Translations under genes and position numbers: made by a program | Assembly (NCBI GenBank): GCA_037043235.1 | Contig: JAWRVZ010000153.1 | Location: 640,001 to 704,000 of the forward strand | Direction of reading: 5' to 3' | DNA length: 64,000 bases | Source of the DNA: Rhodeus uyekii | Lineage: Eukaryota; Chordata; Actinopteri; Cypriniformes; Acheilognathidae | The notes under the pieces: model-generated | Database searches by the model: none | What the model saw: the letters and a program-made list of their open reading frames with translations, nothing else | What the model was told of the DNA's origin: nothing | Shown here: positions 41,501 through 54,281 of the stretch, one piece after another | How positions within the stretch are numbered: the stretch's first letter is position 1 | Layout: each line of letters starts with the position of its first letter

Positions 41501-42619
41501 ACTCCCATGTATAGCCTAAACGATGGTTAACAGCATTAATACTGCTGTTTAACAGCAATTAATAGCATGCCTCATGCCATGTTAAAGATAAGACAGAAAT
41601 TGACTGTTTCCAAACTCACTCCTAAAATTTAGATGCAAGTCGTTTTACAGAGTTCTCATGCAAAGCCATTTTTAAGCACCCCAAACAGCTCTAACAGTAA
41701 CTGACAAGCATATTCTGCTCCTGCATGTGAACATAGCTATTCAGAGACTCTTGTAAACCCAACGCAAAATCAAGGCGTTGCTAAATGTGGTACATCTGGA
41801 ACACTTTCTTTCTCATTAACCTAAATGAGTTCAGACAGATCTCAGCTCAGACACACGCTTACAGCCGTCTCTGCCAGCTTTCAACTTTCTCAAAGGGCAG
41901 GAAAAAAAAGTAGCATCTTATCAAGTTTAATTACCTTGTTTGCTGTCTGAGAATTTGATTACCCTTTAAATTTGGCACATTTTGATTTTCTTCTGCAAGA
42001 CAGTGTGATGTGTTTTGACAACATGCACAAAGTTTTACACTATTGCACAATAAAATCTAGTTAGAGAAATGTCACTGCAATATATATCTACAACATGCGC
42101 TGGTCTGTTTATATCATGGTGTTTTGTTTTACTGTATGTAGATTTTACTCCTCCACAAAGTTTAAGGTGAGTGAAAGTTTTTTTAAAACCACTGGGATAT
42201 TTATGTGATAGAGACAGCAACTGGTCTGCCCCAGCCTCTCAGAGTCACTCATTGCAGACAACAGAAGCAGTGAATTCTGGGTACCAAGACACAGTGGAAG
42301 CCATAGAAAAATAGACAAAATGTGTGCATTTGTATGTGGAGAGAGAGTTTGTTTGAATGGCATCTGCCGCTCCCTCTGTGCCACATGAGCTGTGTGACAT
42401 GAGGCACGTTGCCGTCTCTGATCTGTTGTCAGAAAGTCAGAAGTGCCTCTGCACACACACAGTTACACAATCATTCTCAGACATATACCGAGCACTAGCC
42501 AAGTCAAAGTGCACATTTAGAGTGAAAAAAGACATCTGTTATAAAATAAACCTAGTGTGTCTAGGGAAATTTGTCTAGTTTGCCAACAAGCGATTAGTTG
42601 ATTAGTGTAATTAATGCAA
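41501..42619. other. Non-coding stretch, no gene seen
   Basis: No repeat or gene recognised. The 103-codon minus frame (42145-42456) and the antisense 73-codon frame show no resemblance to known proteins. Confidence 0.5.
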
Positions 42620-42717
42620 GTATGTTTCTGTTTATATATATATAGTGTATATGTTATGTGTATATATATGTAAGTGTATATATATATATATATGTTTCTG
42701 TTTATATATATATAGTG
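42620..42717. repeat. Compound (TA)/(TG) tract with a duplicated unit
   Basis: The unit ATGTTTCTGTTTATATATAT occurs at about 42621 and again at about 42692, separated by GTATAT-rich sequence, a local 71-bp duplication. Confidence 0.85.
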
Positions 42718-42889
42718 GTTGCACAACGAAACTTAAACACTGGCAAATATCCACACATATGTACAGTGTGAAGACTGAAGAGTGTGTGAAGGTACAATTA
42801 GAAGTGAAATAACACAACTGCATATAAAATATTGCAATCCACACAACATAATGTGAGACATCCAAGTTCAAAATAGCACAAATTGTTGG

Positions 42890-43690
42890 TGCGTGTTTCG
42901 CTGGCTCATCTTTTGAACAGGACAGCAAGTTTTTGTGAGAGCTATGAGATCCTGAGTTATGTCGGCATATCAATACGTCAGACGATCCACATCCAATGGG
43001 GTTAACCGTTCACGCAAGAGGAATCTGTCTGAAGGGGGGAAATGTAAAAGCACAGCTACTCAACTCACTGCAGAATTAAATGCTCAAACTAACTTGGGCT
43101 GTTGTCAAATGTCAAACTCAATGGTGCCAACAGAGGAAATCTTGGACAATGAAAAATAGTGCTTACAATGCTGCGGACAATGTAAAGCTTCTTGTACTCT
43201 GATCAGTCCACCTTCACGGTCTTTCCCACATCTGGGAGAGTTAGAGTGCAGAAAAGCATTCTCTAGGCCTACTTGTGCTAGATGGGCCAAGGACCATTCT
43301 GGAGGACCATGTGCTCCCAATGGTTCAAACACTGTGTCCTGAAGGGGGTGTCGTGTGTCAGGATGATAATGCACCAATACGCACAGCAAGATTGGTGACA
43401 GAATGGTTTGATGAACATGAAAGTAAAGCTGAACATCTCCCACGGCCTGCAGAGTCACAAGATATGAATATTATTGAGCCACTTTGGTGTGTTTTGGAGG
43501 AGCGAGTAAGGAAACATTTCCTCCATCAGCATCAATCAATCCAACATTAATTTCCTCCATCCTCCATGGCCACTGTTCTGCAAGAGGAATTGCTCAAAAT
43601 CCATCTGGCCACTGTGAAGGACTTGTATCTGTCATTTCCAAGCTGAATTGATGCAAAAGTTGGCCTTACACCTCACTAATAATTATTGGG
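42890..43690 (+). mobile_element. Tc1/mariner element remnant, DD36E-like
   Basis: The boundaries are approximate and set by the transposase remnant; clear terminal repeats were not found. The element is unrelated in detail to the two other Tc1 copies in this window. Confidence 0.75.
42959..43560 (+). pseudogene. DD36E-like Tc1 transposase remnant
   Basis: The N-terminal part contains SRKRNLSEGGKCKSTATQL, typical of the DNA-binding half. The first catalytic Asp is readable in SDQSTFTVF (codon 43201-43203), in a different frame from the rest. The 91-codon frame at 43275-43550 holds the second Asp in CQDDNAPIRTA (43365-43367) and the Glu in IIEPLWCVLEERV (43476-43478). Counting codons gives 36 residues between them, against 34 in classical Tc1. 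This matches the DD36E (Incomer) group described in animals. A large deletion between the first Asp and 43275, frameshifts and an early loss of the C-terminus make it inactive. A poor start and no intact ends confirm decay. Confidence 0.82.
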
Positions 43691-44169
43691 TTTTATATAT
43701 ATATATATATATGTACACACAATTTATATTTTAAAAAAGGGAAGAAAGCCTTCGATGCAAACACAATACGGAAGTGTAGTGTTTCTTCCCGTGTAGTGTA
43801 TTGGATAGACTAAACACACTACAACGTATGCCTCAGAACCTCATATTTGTTATTATTGAACACACATAACTCGTGCTGCTCCCAGCTTAATACTCGTGAA
43901 TCACTCGTCGCCCCCGGTAACCCCCAATGTAAAAACAAGGTGGCCCTCTAGTGGAGATCATATGCAATTACTCCATAAATATATATAACATACACCACAG
44001 GGTGGTCTCCAGGGTGGTGTCGGAGGACCAGGGACCCGTGGCAGCGCAGCCCTCCATGGCGGTGCCGGGAAGACTCGTGGGAGATGCTTACGGAAGTCAA
44101 CGAACATGTGAAGTGAAGGAGTGAGGCATCGTGGGCTGCTCCGAGTGCTCGACCACCTAGCGTCGACGT
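43691..44169. other. Short (AT)n, then GC-rich non-coding DNA
   Basis: (AT)n lies at 43694-43712. From about 43990 to 44160 the sequence is unusually GC-rich with GGTGGTC and CCAGGG motifs. It leads directly into the next fragment and may be part of the same old element. Confidence 0.5.
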
Positions 44170-44267
44170 CTGTAAAGGTGCTCGTATCTCAAATATGTAC
44201 TTGTATTTCAAAGCAAAAATTTGCTCAAAGGCTTGCTCGTATCTCAGAATACTCATATCTCAAGGTT
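44170..44267. mobile_element. Fragment resembling a pogo/Tigger-type end
   Basis: CTCGTATCTCAAATATGTAC, CTCGTATCTCAGAATACTC and CATATCTCAAGG are repeats of the 'cgtatctcaag' motif that marks one end of a common vertebrate Tigger-like MITE. The other end and the target site are not identified. Confidence 0.45.
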
Positions 44268-45300
44268 TTAAAAAAAATACAAATTTTAAGCTAGTCAATT
44301 TAAAAATGTATCATATCTCTGATAGCATCGTGCTTTTCCACCCAAAAATGACATATCCACTACTGCAAAACGCTTTTATGTCTGACAGTTTCAAAATCCT
44401 CACTTTTTAAGTCGTAATTGCAATAAAGATGTTTCAGGATCCCACATTTCTGTGGCCTCATGCACCTCAGCCTTTAATTCTTCATATCAGCTCTAAATGA
44501 TAAATGTGCCATGGGGGAACAAGAATCAGCCATACAGCAAAAAACACAGAGTCTTAGCATCAGCTAAATGAACATGCGTTCAGTGGAAAATTACAAACCC
44601 AGCACACCACACACTTATATGTAACAGTGTGTCGGAAAGACAGGTTGCCGGATGTGTGTGCGAGAGAGAAAAGTACAAACGCAAGCCATGTGGCATGTGA
44701 GTAAATTGGGTTCTGCTCCAGTGCTCATTAAAAAGAGGTATGCACCGTAGAAAGCAACGGATAACGTATAGTTTGTCAAAAACACAGAGCGCAGGTTGGT
44801 CGGTGTGTTTGTACGTTCAGGGCTAGGGAAAAGACTTGTTTCCTGCGATGAAACACAAATCTCAGCGTGAGCACAATGTGTGTGTGCGTGTTTGTCGTCC
44901 GTCTGTCCCCTTGTGTGTTTGTTTATTTTTATGCCTGTGTGTTTCAACTACGTATCAAAGGCAAACGCAAGGAGATAACATGGCCCCACCCAGTCCAGAG
45001 CGCTCTCACACTGGCAGATAAGGGAATCTGGGTCAGGCTTAAGTTACGAAAAGAGCCAGAAGATCTTGCCTCTGCCGAAAACAGATGATGAGCGTGGCAC
45101 AAGGGATACCCGTCGCTGCTGAAATATAGATGTTTGAGGCTGGTAGTCTACGCTCTCGCTAAGCTGAACACGGATGTATTCATTGAGGAAAAAAGCATAT
45201 TCCTATGAACTGTATATCTTCTCCAGTTAAAATATCTAAAAAATACCGTAACAAAAAAACTAAATAAATAATTTCAGAAGCATCACACAGAAGATATTAA
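44268..45300. other. Non-coding stretch, no gene seen
   Basis: No repeat family recognised. GT-rich sequence lies around 44875-44945, and the overlapping frames on both strands there look like chance. Confidence 0.5.
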
Positions 45301-45752
45301 AAGGTGCCCTATTACATTTTTATATTTCTTCAGTGTGTAATGTTGTTGTTTTAGCATAGAAAATGCTAAAAAGAAGCACAAAGTCACTTGAAAAAGTTAT
45401 TCACTTTATATAAGTGCACACTGTTTCTGAACTCCCTGATACGACTTGATTGTAGTTTTGAGTTTTCTTCCAGGAACAATTATGTCACAATATTCCTCAT
45501 TTTGATTATTACTGCCTAAGGCATATGCAAAATAAAGGGCGATGCCTGATTGAGTGTCATCAGTAGTATGTTGGTAATGGCATGACATTTCTGAAAAATG
45601 CAAAGCGGTTGATCAATCACAACACACTTGTCCAGCTGACCAATCAGAGCACATTACGCTTTTGGAAGGAGGGGATTCATGGAGACAAGAACTAAACAGA
45701 GCATTACTGATAGACTGGTATAAAAAAGTGCAGCAACAATGCAAAATGTGTG
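45301..45752 (+). mobile_element. Cyprinid MITE (AGGTGCCCTATTA-type), 3' truncated
   Basis: It starts AAGGTGCCCTATTACATTTT and carries GACCAATCAGAGCACATTAC, then GGAGGGGATTCATGGAGACA, blocks I recognise from an abundant zebrafish/carp non-autonomous DNA element. The far end, which should carry the inverse of the start, is absent after about 45752. Confidence 0.6.
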
Positions 45753-48700
45753 TAAGGCCCGCCCAATTGGTCCAATGTCGTTGTCTGATAAGCGTGTCTT
45801 TCAGTGAGGCAAATTAGTTTAATTCCAAGCAAACTTTTATCTGACTCCATTTTATTATGACCACAAATTTAGGTTGGAACGGCAATTGGTTATTGGTCAT
45901 TTATATGATAATTTATGTAGTAGACTCTTTATTATTCTATTTCACTCTTTACTCTATTGCACTCGTTCATTTGGATACCGATGTCGCTCAGGGTCTCGCG
46001 GGGGCCGTTCTTTTACACAGTTCCCATGGTTAGAGACGCCCTTTGTTTACCCAGAGAGTAGAATATATATATATACACACACTATTTTTTTTTTTTTTGC
46101 ATGAAAACGTCACCTTTCATACTTCAAGAAAATTTATCTTTAATATGAGCGCATGGCCACGTTCACACACAGTTCAGTTATTTAATGGAGTGACATCCAC
46201 AGTCTACAACCAAATTCAGAGCCGTCTCACAACCACATTCTTGGAAAACCAGCGTTGTGAGAACGGAACCAAAGCGGACAACTAGTTCTGTCACGTTTCA
46301 CAAATGTGTGTCTAGCATGTGTTGTGGGTTTCTTGTGTGTGGTTTCTTTTTCGGTAACTCACAGCGACAGCGACATATGAGCTGTGTATCATCTGAAGGT
46401 TTTAGATCAAGTCTCTGTTCTCCGCCAGAGCTGCTCCTGTCAGTTTTGTGAGCTTTGCACAGCTCAAATGCTCTGCTAACCACCTAGATATAAAAGCTTG
46501 GGTTGGTTAATGAGGATCTGACGGATGAACTCAGGGCTCGATTGTACTCGTGTCAAATCCAAACTTTTCAGTCTTATGGATGTCACCATCTTTGATGTCA
46601 CTGTCGCTGTGATTACTGATAAGAAAGTAGGGGTTTGACCCCAATTTCGAGACTCACACCTGTAAGTAAATGCGGTTATCACTCTCAACAAGTGACAGAA
46701 TGAATCAAGCTTATATTGTCTATTTTTGACTTATTTTCTCAGAAAGAAAGTAGGGAGAAAATGACTAAATAGGCTACACTTGTATTTATGTAAACAAGTC
46801 TTAATATATTATGCAGCACTGCTTAATGCACTTAGATATTTCTTTTTAAGAAGAAAACAAACACTAATTAAAAACTCATTAAAAAGTAATTTTGTAGTGT
46901 GGCCTCAGTAAAACAGCAAGTTTGTTGGGAACATGACTTGTCAAAAGGTAAATAGCTAATTATACTAGTGAAAAAGAATTAAATAAGGAGCAAATGAGGT
47001 GACCTGTGTGATTGTCTGGAAGAAAACATACATTAATCTCCAAAGCTTTCAGGCAATGCACTTATTTAGTTAGAATTAGTCGGCCAGCTTTTCTGCAAAA
47101 CAAACACGTTTTCTCACCTTCAACCTTTGCTCTTATTAGTCCAATAATCCAAACCTCTCTGCATCCTTTCCTCCGCATGTAAAAATCATTTTTCAGGTAC
47201 CTGCTTCGGGTATCTGCTGGTATCTGCTTCGGGGCCACAATAATCTCAGAGCCAGCTTTAATATTTCATAGAAGTGTACCGCCATAAAACCAGAGCTGAC
47301 AATTTAATTAGATGCCAATGTCTTTGATAAATAGCATCGGGAGCTATGCATCTAATCTCACGTTTAACAGTGAAATCAATATCTGCATAAATCATTCAGG
47401 GCATGAGTCATTACCAAGCGGCATGAGGTAGAGGAGTGCAAAATGTATATTTAATATGAGAGCTGACATGAAAACAAGCAAAGGGGAGGAGGGGAGAGGA
47501 GAGGAAAGAGGACAAGGTTTGTTCACACACTGCAACAGGGTGCAATTTATTCTCCGCTCAGGTTAGGTTCGTTTGGTGTTGTAATTTGACATCAGGCAAG
47601 CGTAAATTCTGCTAACTTGTTTGTTCAAGGAGCTCTTTAAGCGAGTGCTCTTTGGCAAATTAAATTCACTGTGGAGCGCAGTCACACTGGGACACACACA
47701 TACATAAATGCAGGGAAACAAAGCGCAATATGGGACGTGGTTCAAAGTTTATGCAAATACCACGACAGAATTAGCAAATTCAGCGATGTCCTTCATGAAT
47801 CTTTGAGCGAATGAAACCACAAGACAGATTCACAGTACTCAGATGTGCTTTCTACAATTAAGAGCAAACAAAACTGAGTCCAACTTCAGAAATAACGCCG
47901 CGCATCAGTTCGACGTTGCTGTGTTTAACGCCAGCTTGATTCTCAGCATAATTTCCCATCAATCTGGCACACAAACCCCCATTTCAAAAACGCTGACTAC
48001 ACCAACGCCTGTTTAAATCATCCAAGTAAGCCCGTTTATCTGAAAGCTCTCCAAAGCTAGATTTGAGCAGAGACAGGGAGGATAAACGAGTGAGAAAATA
48101 CTCCATATATCTGGAGTATTTCTTACTGAGCTCGTCACCTCTCTCCTCCCCACTGTGGTTGGATTTACATTTCTATGAGGCTGAATGCATACTAAATCTG
48201 TGGATGAGTGCAGAACATCTAGAGCAGTCGCTGTTACCAGGGCTTGTTCTTTAATATGTGAAATATTGATGGAACCCAGAGTCCAGCAGTTGAACACCAA
48301 ATCAATGTGCAACACCTGCCCCAGCTGGACGCCATTAGGGGAAGGAAAGGGATTGCACAAGGATGTGGCAATATCTTTATCCATGCTATTTTTGTAATAC
48401 GTCTTTTATGTGAGAGGAAATCTTGGAGTAGAGGTCTAGAGGAAGACAAGAAACACGATAAAAAGTGGGGTCTACATGGATGGTGGAATAAATAAAACTG
48501 TCTGTTTTTATGACAGTTTTGGATAATAGAGCACTGCTGTGATGAAATATTTATTATTACATGTTTTGTTCATCAGAATAATCTGAACAAATGACCAACT
48601 TTTGTCAATTTTACTCTGGGTTCGGGCCAAATATCGAGCTCGAAGAGCCGCCAAATACACATACTATTTACTCTACCTGAATTATTTGTAAGTGTGAACT

Positions 48701-48959
48701 CGTTGAGTTTACCTGTTCAGCATGATGATATTTAATGTCACCGACAACATTTCAAGCCAAGTAAAAGATTTAAAAAAGGGGGCACTGCTGATATTGTTTT
48801 AGTGTCATACATAAACCAACATGAAAATAACTTCTTCACTGACCTTATTTCAGGCATTTCATCAAAAACCCATTGAACACACCCATTGACTTTTGAACTC
48901 TGAACTTTTGATCCGCTGCAGAATTATATATGAAATATTACATAGCTAGAATGTTATGT
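45753..48959. other. Long non-coding stretch, no gene seen
   Basis: About 3.2 kb. A short TA/CA run lies at 46062-46082 with poly-T at 46086-46099. A purine tract lies at 47484-47515. The part 47220-47440 is non-repetitive and rich in TAAT/ATTA cores, and 48170-48380 is non-repetitive and open on both strands (up to 123 codons on the minus strand, 48013-48384). I do not recognise a protein in it. Confidence 0.45.
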
Positions 48960-49040
48960 TTCTGAATTTCCTGGGAATTGAACCCATGACCTTGACATTG
49001 CCAGTGGCATGATCTGCTTTTTGAGCTACTGGAACGCTTC
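48960..49040 (-). mobile_element. tRNA-like SINE head, decayed
   Basis: On the minus strand GGTTCAATTCC (48974-48984) is a good polymerase III B box, and TAGCTCAAAAAGCAGA (49013-49028) sits where an A box would. The flanks CATGGGTTCAATTCCCAGGA are the usual wording of a tRNA-derived fish SINE. It does not fold as a functional tRNA, so it is a SINE fragment rather than a tRNA gene. Confidence 0.6.
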
Positions 49041-49140
49041 AAGCTATTTCTTATCTTACATCAACACTGCATATTATATTGTGGTAAAAAAGCAGCAAAT
49101 AAACACATAATCCCTTCACCAAATACAGTAGAACCATGTA

Positions 49141-49504
49141 CAGTAATCCCTGGCCACTTCGCAGTTCAAATACCGCCATATCGGCAGCCGTATTGCGGAA
49201 AGCAGCGTTGCTTCATCGTGATGCGAGAGAAACGGTTTCCCAGGATGCCAGGCTTTGTACACACCCACGGGTACTCAGACACGACACGTGATTGGTTCCC
49301 GTCGCGAGATCGACCAATGAGAGCACGAGTGGAGTGGGAGCTTTTTCGCCTCTCTCAGAAGCAAATGTTGACGATCCAATCAAGTCTCAAGATACTACTG
49401 TCATTGATGAGTGTAGAGCACCATAATACGTATCGTATGAGAGAGAGAGAGTAAATGTATACTATTAAGGTTTTATAATTAAATAGATTTAAAATATATT
49501 TAAA

Positions 49505-49574
<70 letters not shown>

Positions 49575-49702
49575 TTTATACATTCTGGTACCTACACACA
49601 AAGACATGGAAATTCCTACACGGAGACAATCCTACTTTGCGGATTTTCACCTATCGCGGGGGGTTCCGGTCAACATTAACTGCGATAAACGAGGGATCAC
49701 TG
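49141..49702. mobile_element. Second pogo-like MITE family, copy 1
   Basis: The ends are CAGTAATCCCTGGCCACTTCGC and the inverse of CAGTGATCCCTCGTTTATCGC, an imperfect inverted repeat, with TA on both sides (49139-49140 and 49703-49704). The interior shares long blocks with the copy at 53576, such as TACCGCCATATCGGCAGCCG and GAGAAACGGTTTCCCAGGAT. Compared with that copy it lacks about 110 bp near 49380 and has an (AT)n expansion at 49509-49566. Confidence 0.85.
49509..49566. repeat. (AT)n microsatellite inside the MITE
   Basis: About 29 TA units are present where the sister copy has only a short AT-rich sequence. Confidence 0.95.
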
Positions 49703-49885
49703 TACTTGAGCCTTTCAAGTCGGCATCACTTTCAAGTTGTTTTGCAGGAAACCTTCCTGATCTATCTCTCGGGTGTCAGATCCATAAATCATGGATTACG
49801 CAAACGGCACGGTACTTGTCCCCATGGGCACCGACAGTCCAATTCAGCTGAAAGCAATATCATTAACTCTGGGCAATAAGAAGAA

Positions 49886-49993
49886 ATTAAGAGGTTTAAA
49901 ATAACGCTTAATTCATTGATTCATTGCCCATGGGGGGGGGGGGGGTGTATAGTCATAAAGCCATCTACATAGTAGTAATTAGAAAGCCGCTTT
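49886..49993 (+). repeat. Inverted repeat, left arm
   Basis: This 108-bp arm is the reverse complement of 51199-51308 at every position except the length of the G run (14 G here, 16 in the other arm). Similarity stops sharply at both ends of the arm. See the right arm and the spacer entry. Confidence 0.95.
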
Positions 49994-51198
49994 GTCACAG
50001 CAACCCAGACTCTTAAGCTCCAACCCAAAACACCACCCAGATGTTCATCCAGTCATTACCGTAGACGTTTGGGTGGGGTTGGGATTCAACCCGCACTGCC
50101 CCGCTACAGCCCATCGGAAGGTGTTTTCCAATTCCGTGTTAATTAGTCATGCCTTCTTCCAGTTTAATTAAAAGTAACACATCGAAGGCAATGTGAGACG
50201 TTGGTATTAACATGATGACCGATAATGTGTGCCGCCAAAGAGGGCCTGGCTTTCATTTAGAAGAAAAAAAAGACTCAGTAGTCTCGGTAGGCTACACGTA
50301 ACGCCATGGCTTAGCCTTAATCCCCCCTGTCAGTCATAAGAATGCGTTTTCCTAATAGCCTCTCAAGTTCTGAGAAATTAGCACCTACGCAAGTCAAATT
50401 ATGATGCTACGGTGTGAACAAAAGAGCGTATGGTGCTGCCACGGACCCGCTCGAGGACTCATTAATTCCAGCGTGGTAGAAGAGGTACTCGTAGACGACG
50501 GAATGAGAGCTCTGGGGCACAATGTGGGAGATCTCCAGGGATGAAAATCTCCAGGTTTCAGAGCCTCTCCGCACGTCTGGGGCAAGAGACTGGAAAAAAA
50601 ACACTGTTATTCCATCTAATTCAAGCCAGGAGTCATGTCATTAGCCCGGCTTGTATAGACGTTCGTCTTGTTTATGGACTGCAGTTGGAGATACAAACTC
50701 ATGCATTGTTAAACATTTGATTCAGCACGCACAACGCAGGGGGTTCAAACAGACATTTATCGGCCAAATAACAGCATGCTGACTTTCTCTAGAAGGCCAG
50801 ATTGATCATGACAGATTGAGATGTGAGTTTGGACAGCAGGGCTAATCAGCTTACCAAGCTAGCACGTACAGCAAGACCTTTTCAGCAAATTTTGTGGGCT
50901 GGTTGAAATTATGATGCTTTTGTTCAAGTTTCAAGGGGATAAGCTGACATTTCAAACTGGGTCCAGAAGCAATGAATAAGGCTGTGGTAATTATAACGAG
51001 TAATATTTTAGTTTTGTTCCAAACCGATTTGCCTAATGCATTGGATTCACTCATTTTTGCAATAATATCATATTTTACTTGATACTAAGACACTTATGGT
51101 AACGTGCCTTCTGACTAAAATAGAAACAAACTTATTCTAATTAAACATCAAAATGAATAAATAACGTTTATCTGGACTTTAAACTCATCAGGCTTATG
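49994..51198. other. Unique DNA between the inverted-repeat arms
   Basis: About 1.2 kb, non-repetitive, without transposase. A 60-codon minus-strand frame at 50407-50589 follows a good splice acceptor (see that entry). The rest has no recognised content. Confidence 0.5.
50407..50589 (-). CDS. Weak candidate terminal exon, unknown product
   Basis: On the minus strand a run of T followed by CCAG (50590-50593) makes a good splice acceptor, and the frame is open from there for 60 codons to a TAG at 50407-50409. Residues such as SETWRFSSLEISHIVPQSSH and VVYEYLFYHAGINES read like an extracellular protein rather than biased repeat. I cannot name a family, and no partner exon was found. The opposite strand is also partly open, so chance or a conserved non-coding element is as likely. 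The start here is the acceptor, not a Met codon. Confidence 0.15.
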   Translation of the reverse strand, partial: SLAPDVRRGSETWRFSSLEISHIVPQSSHSVVYEYLFYHAGINESSSGSVAAPYALLFTP

Positions 51199-51308
51199 AA
51201 AGCGGCTTTCTAATTACTACTATGTAGATGGCTTTATGACTATACACCCCCCCCCCCCCCCCATGGGCAATGAATCAATGAATTAAGCGTTATTTTAAAC
51301 CTCTTAAT
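51199..51308 (-). repeat. Inverted repeat, right arm
   Basis: This 110-bp arm mirrors 49886-49993. It carries a C run of 16 flanked by CCATGGGCAATGAATC-type sequence. No target duplication is evident outside the arms (AAGAA and AAACA). Confidence 0.95.
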
Positions 51309-51918
51309 AAACAAGATAAAAAAAAGAAAGTTCCCCCTATAAATTTGATTGAACAAATTCAGAGTGAGCCCTATGTTTCATTGCATGACAACCATGAGCA
51401 TAAATTAATTATTATATGCATGTCATATAAAAATAGCAGCAGACAATCAAAGTTTGATGGGCACATATAGTTTAAGGCCATTCACATCTACCTCTATTCT
51501 TGCTGATCCTTGGAGCAATCGCACCCCTCTCTCTCAGTCTACTAATCATGCTTTACAGCTCAGCATCCCATCATCATCCCCATGGCAACAACTTCAGCTG
51601 CTTATCCTAATCACTTGAAGTTAACCTTGATATGAAAACGTTCCCAGGGGACTACTCACGCCATTGTGTCAGCTTCTGAAGGAAAGCTCTTCCAATAATA
51701 ACCATAAAAGACATCACTGCCAGAATGTGAGAGAGAGAGAGAGTCCAGTGGATGAATGAAGGAGAGAGAGAGAGAGAGAGAGACTTCAGAACATTACAGA
51801 AAAGGCTATACGATTGTATGGATGTGTAAGTGTCGCTGTCCAAGGTGCTGAAACTTGGCTTCACACATATACAGGTAATGACATTAAAGCTGCTGCAAGT
51901 GATTGTTCTGCAGTATCA

Positions 51919-51920
<2 letters not shown>
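51309..51920. other. Non-coding stretch with (GA)n
   Basis: Two short (GA)n runs lie at about 51727-51742 and 51763-51782, 20 bp apart. Nothing else is recognised. Confidence 0.6.
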
Positions 51921-53575
<1,655 letters not shown>

Positions 53576-54281
53576 CAGTAATCCTTCGCCACTTCGCGGT
53601 TAAAGTTTCGCGGCTCAAGTTTCAAAAATATTAATCGAAAAAAAAATCTAAAATACCGCCATATCGGCAGCCGTATTGCGGAAAGTAGCGTTGTTTTATC
53701 GTGATGCGCGAGAGAAACGGTTTCCCAGGATGCCAGACAAAGAGAGAAACTCTCTCAGAGGCTTTGTACACACCCACGACACTCAGACAAGACACGTGAT
53801 TGGTTCCCGGCACGAGATCGAAAAATGAGAGCACGAGTAGAGTGGGAGCCTCTTCACCTCTCTCAGAAGCAAATGTTGACGATCCAGCGGCGATATCTGA
53901 CGATGAGGCGCTTCCCGAACTGATTTAAAGGCCTTATTATACCAGTGCAGAAACACCATCATCATCATCATCATCGAACCGCACAGGTCTGTCATCGTCG
54001 TCATTACTGGAGTCAAGTCTCAATATACTACTGTCATTAATGAGTGTAGAGCACCATAATACGTATCGTATGAGAGAGAGTAAATGTATAAAATTAAGTT
54101 TTTATAATTAAATAGATTTAATTAAAATATATTTAAAGTATAAATATACATATTTTAAACATTCTGGTACCTAAACACACATATATACGGAAATTCCTGG
54201 GGGGGGCAATCCTACATCGCAGATTTTCACCTATCGCGGGGGTTCCGGTCCCCATTAACCGCGATAAACGAGGGATCACTG
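53576..54281. mobile_element. Second pogo-like MITE family, copy 2
   Basis: It starts CAGTAATCCTTCGCCACTTCGC after TA (53574-53575) and ends CGATAAACGAGGGATCACTG. The right TA is not conserved. It is the longer of the two copies and keeps a segment at 53890-54005, missing from the sister, with an open tail ending in SDDEALPELI then stop (to about 53927). This could be a scrap of the parental transposase C-terminus, an inference from its acidic character and place. A CATCAT run lies at 53955-53973. Confidence 0.82.

Noticed and set aside
48013..48384. A 123-codon minus-strand gene
   Set aside because: I do not recognise any family, and the plus strand is open as well over the same interval.
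48960..49040. A tRNA gene on the minus strand
   Set aside because: The A box is degenerate and the sequence does not give a full cloverleaf. It reads as a SINE head.
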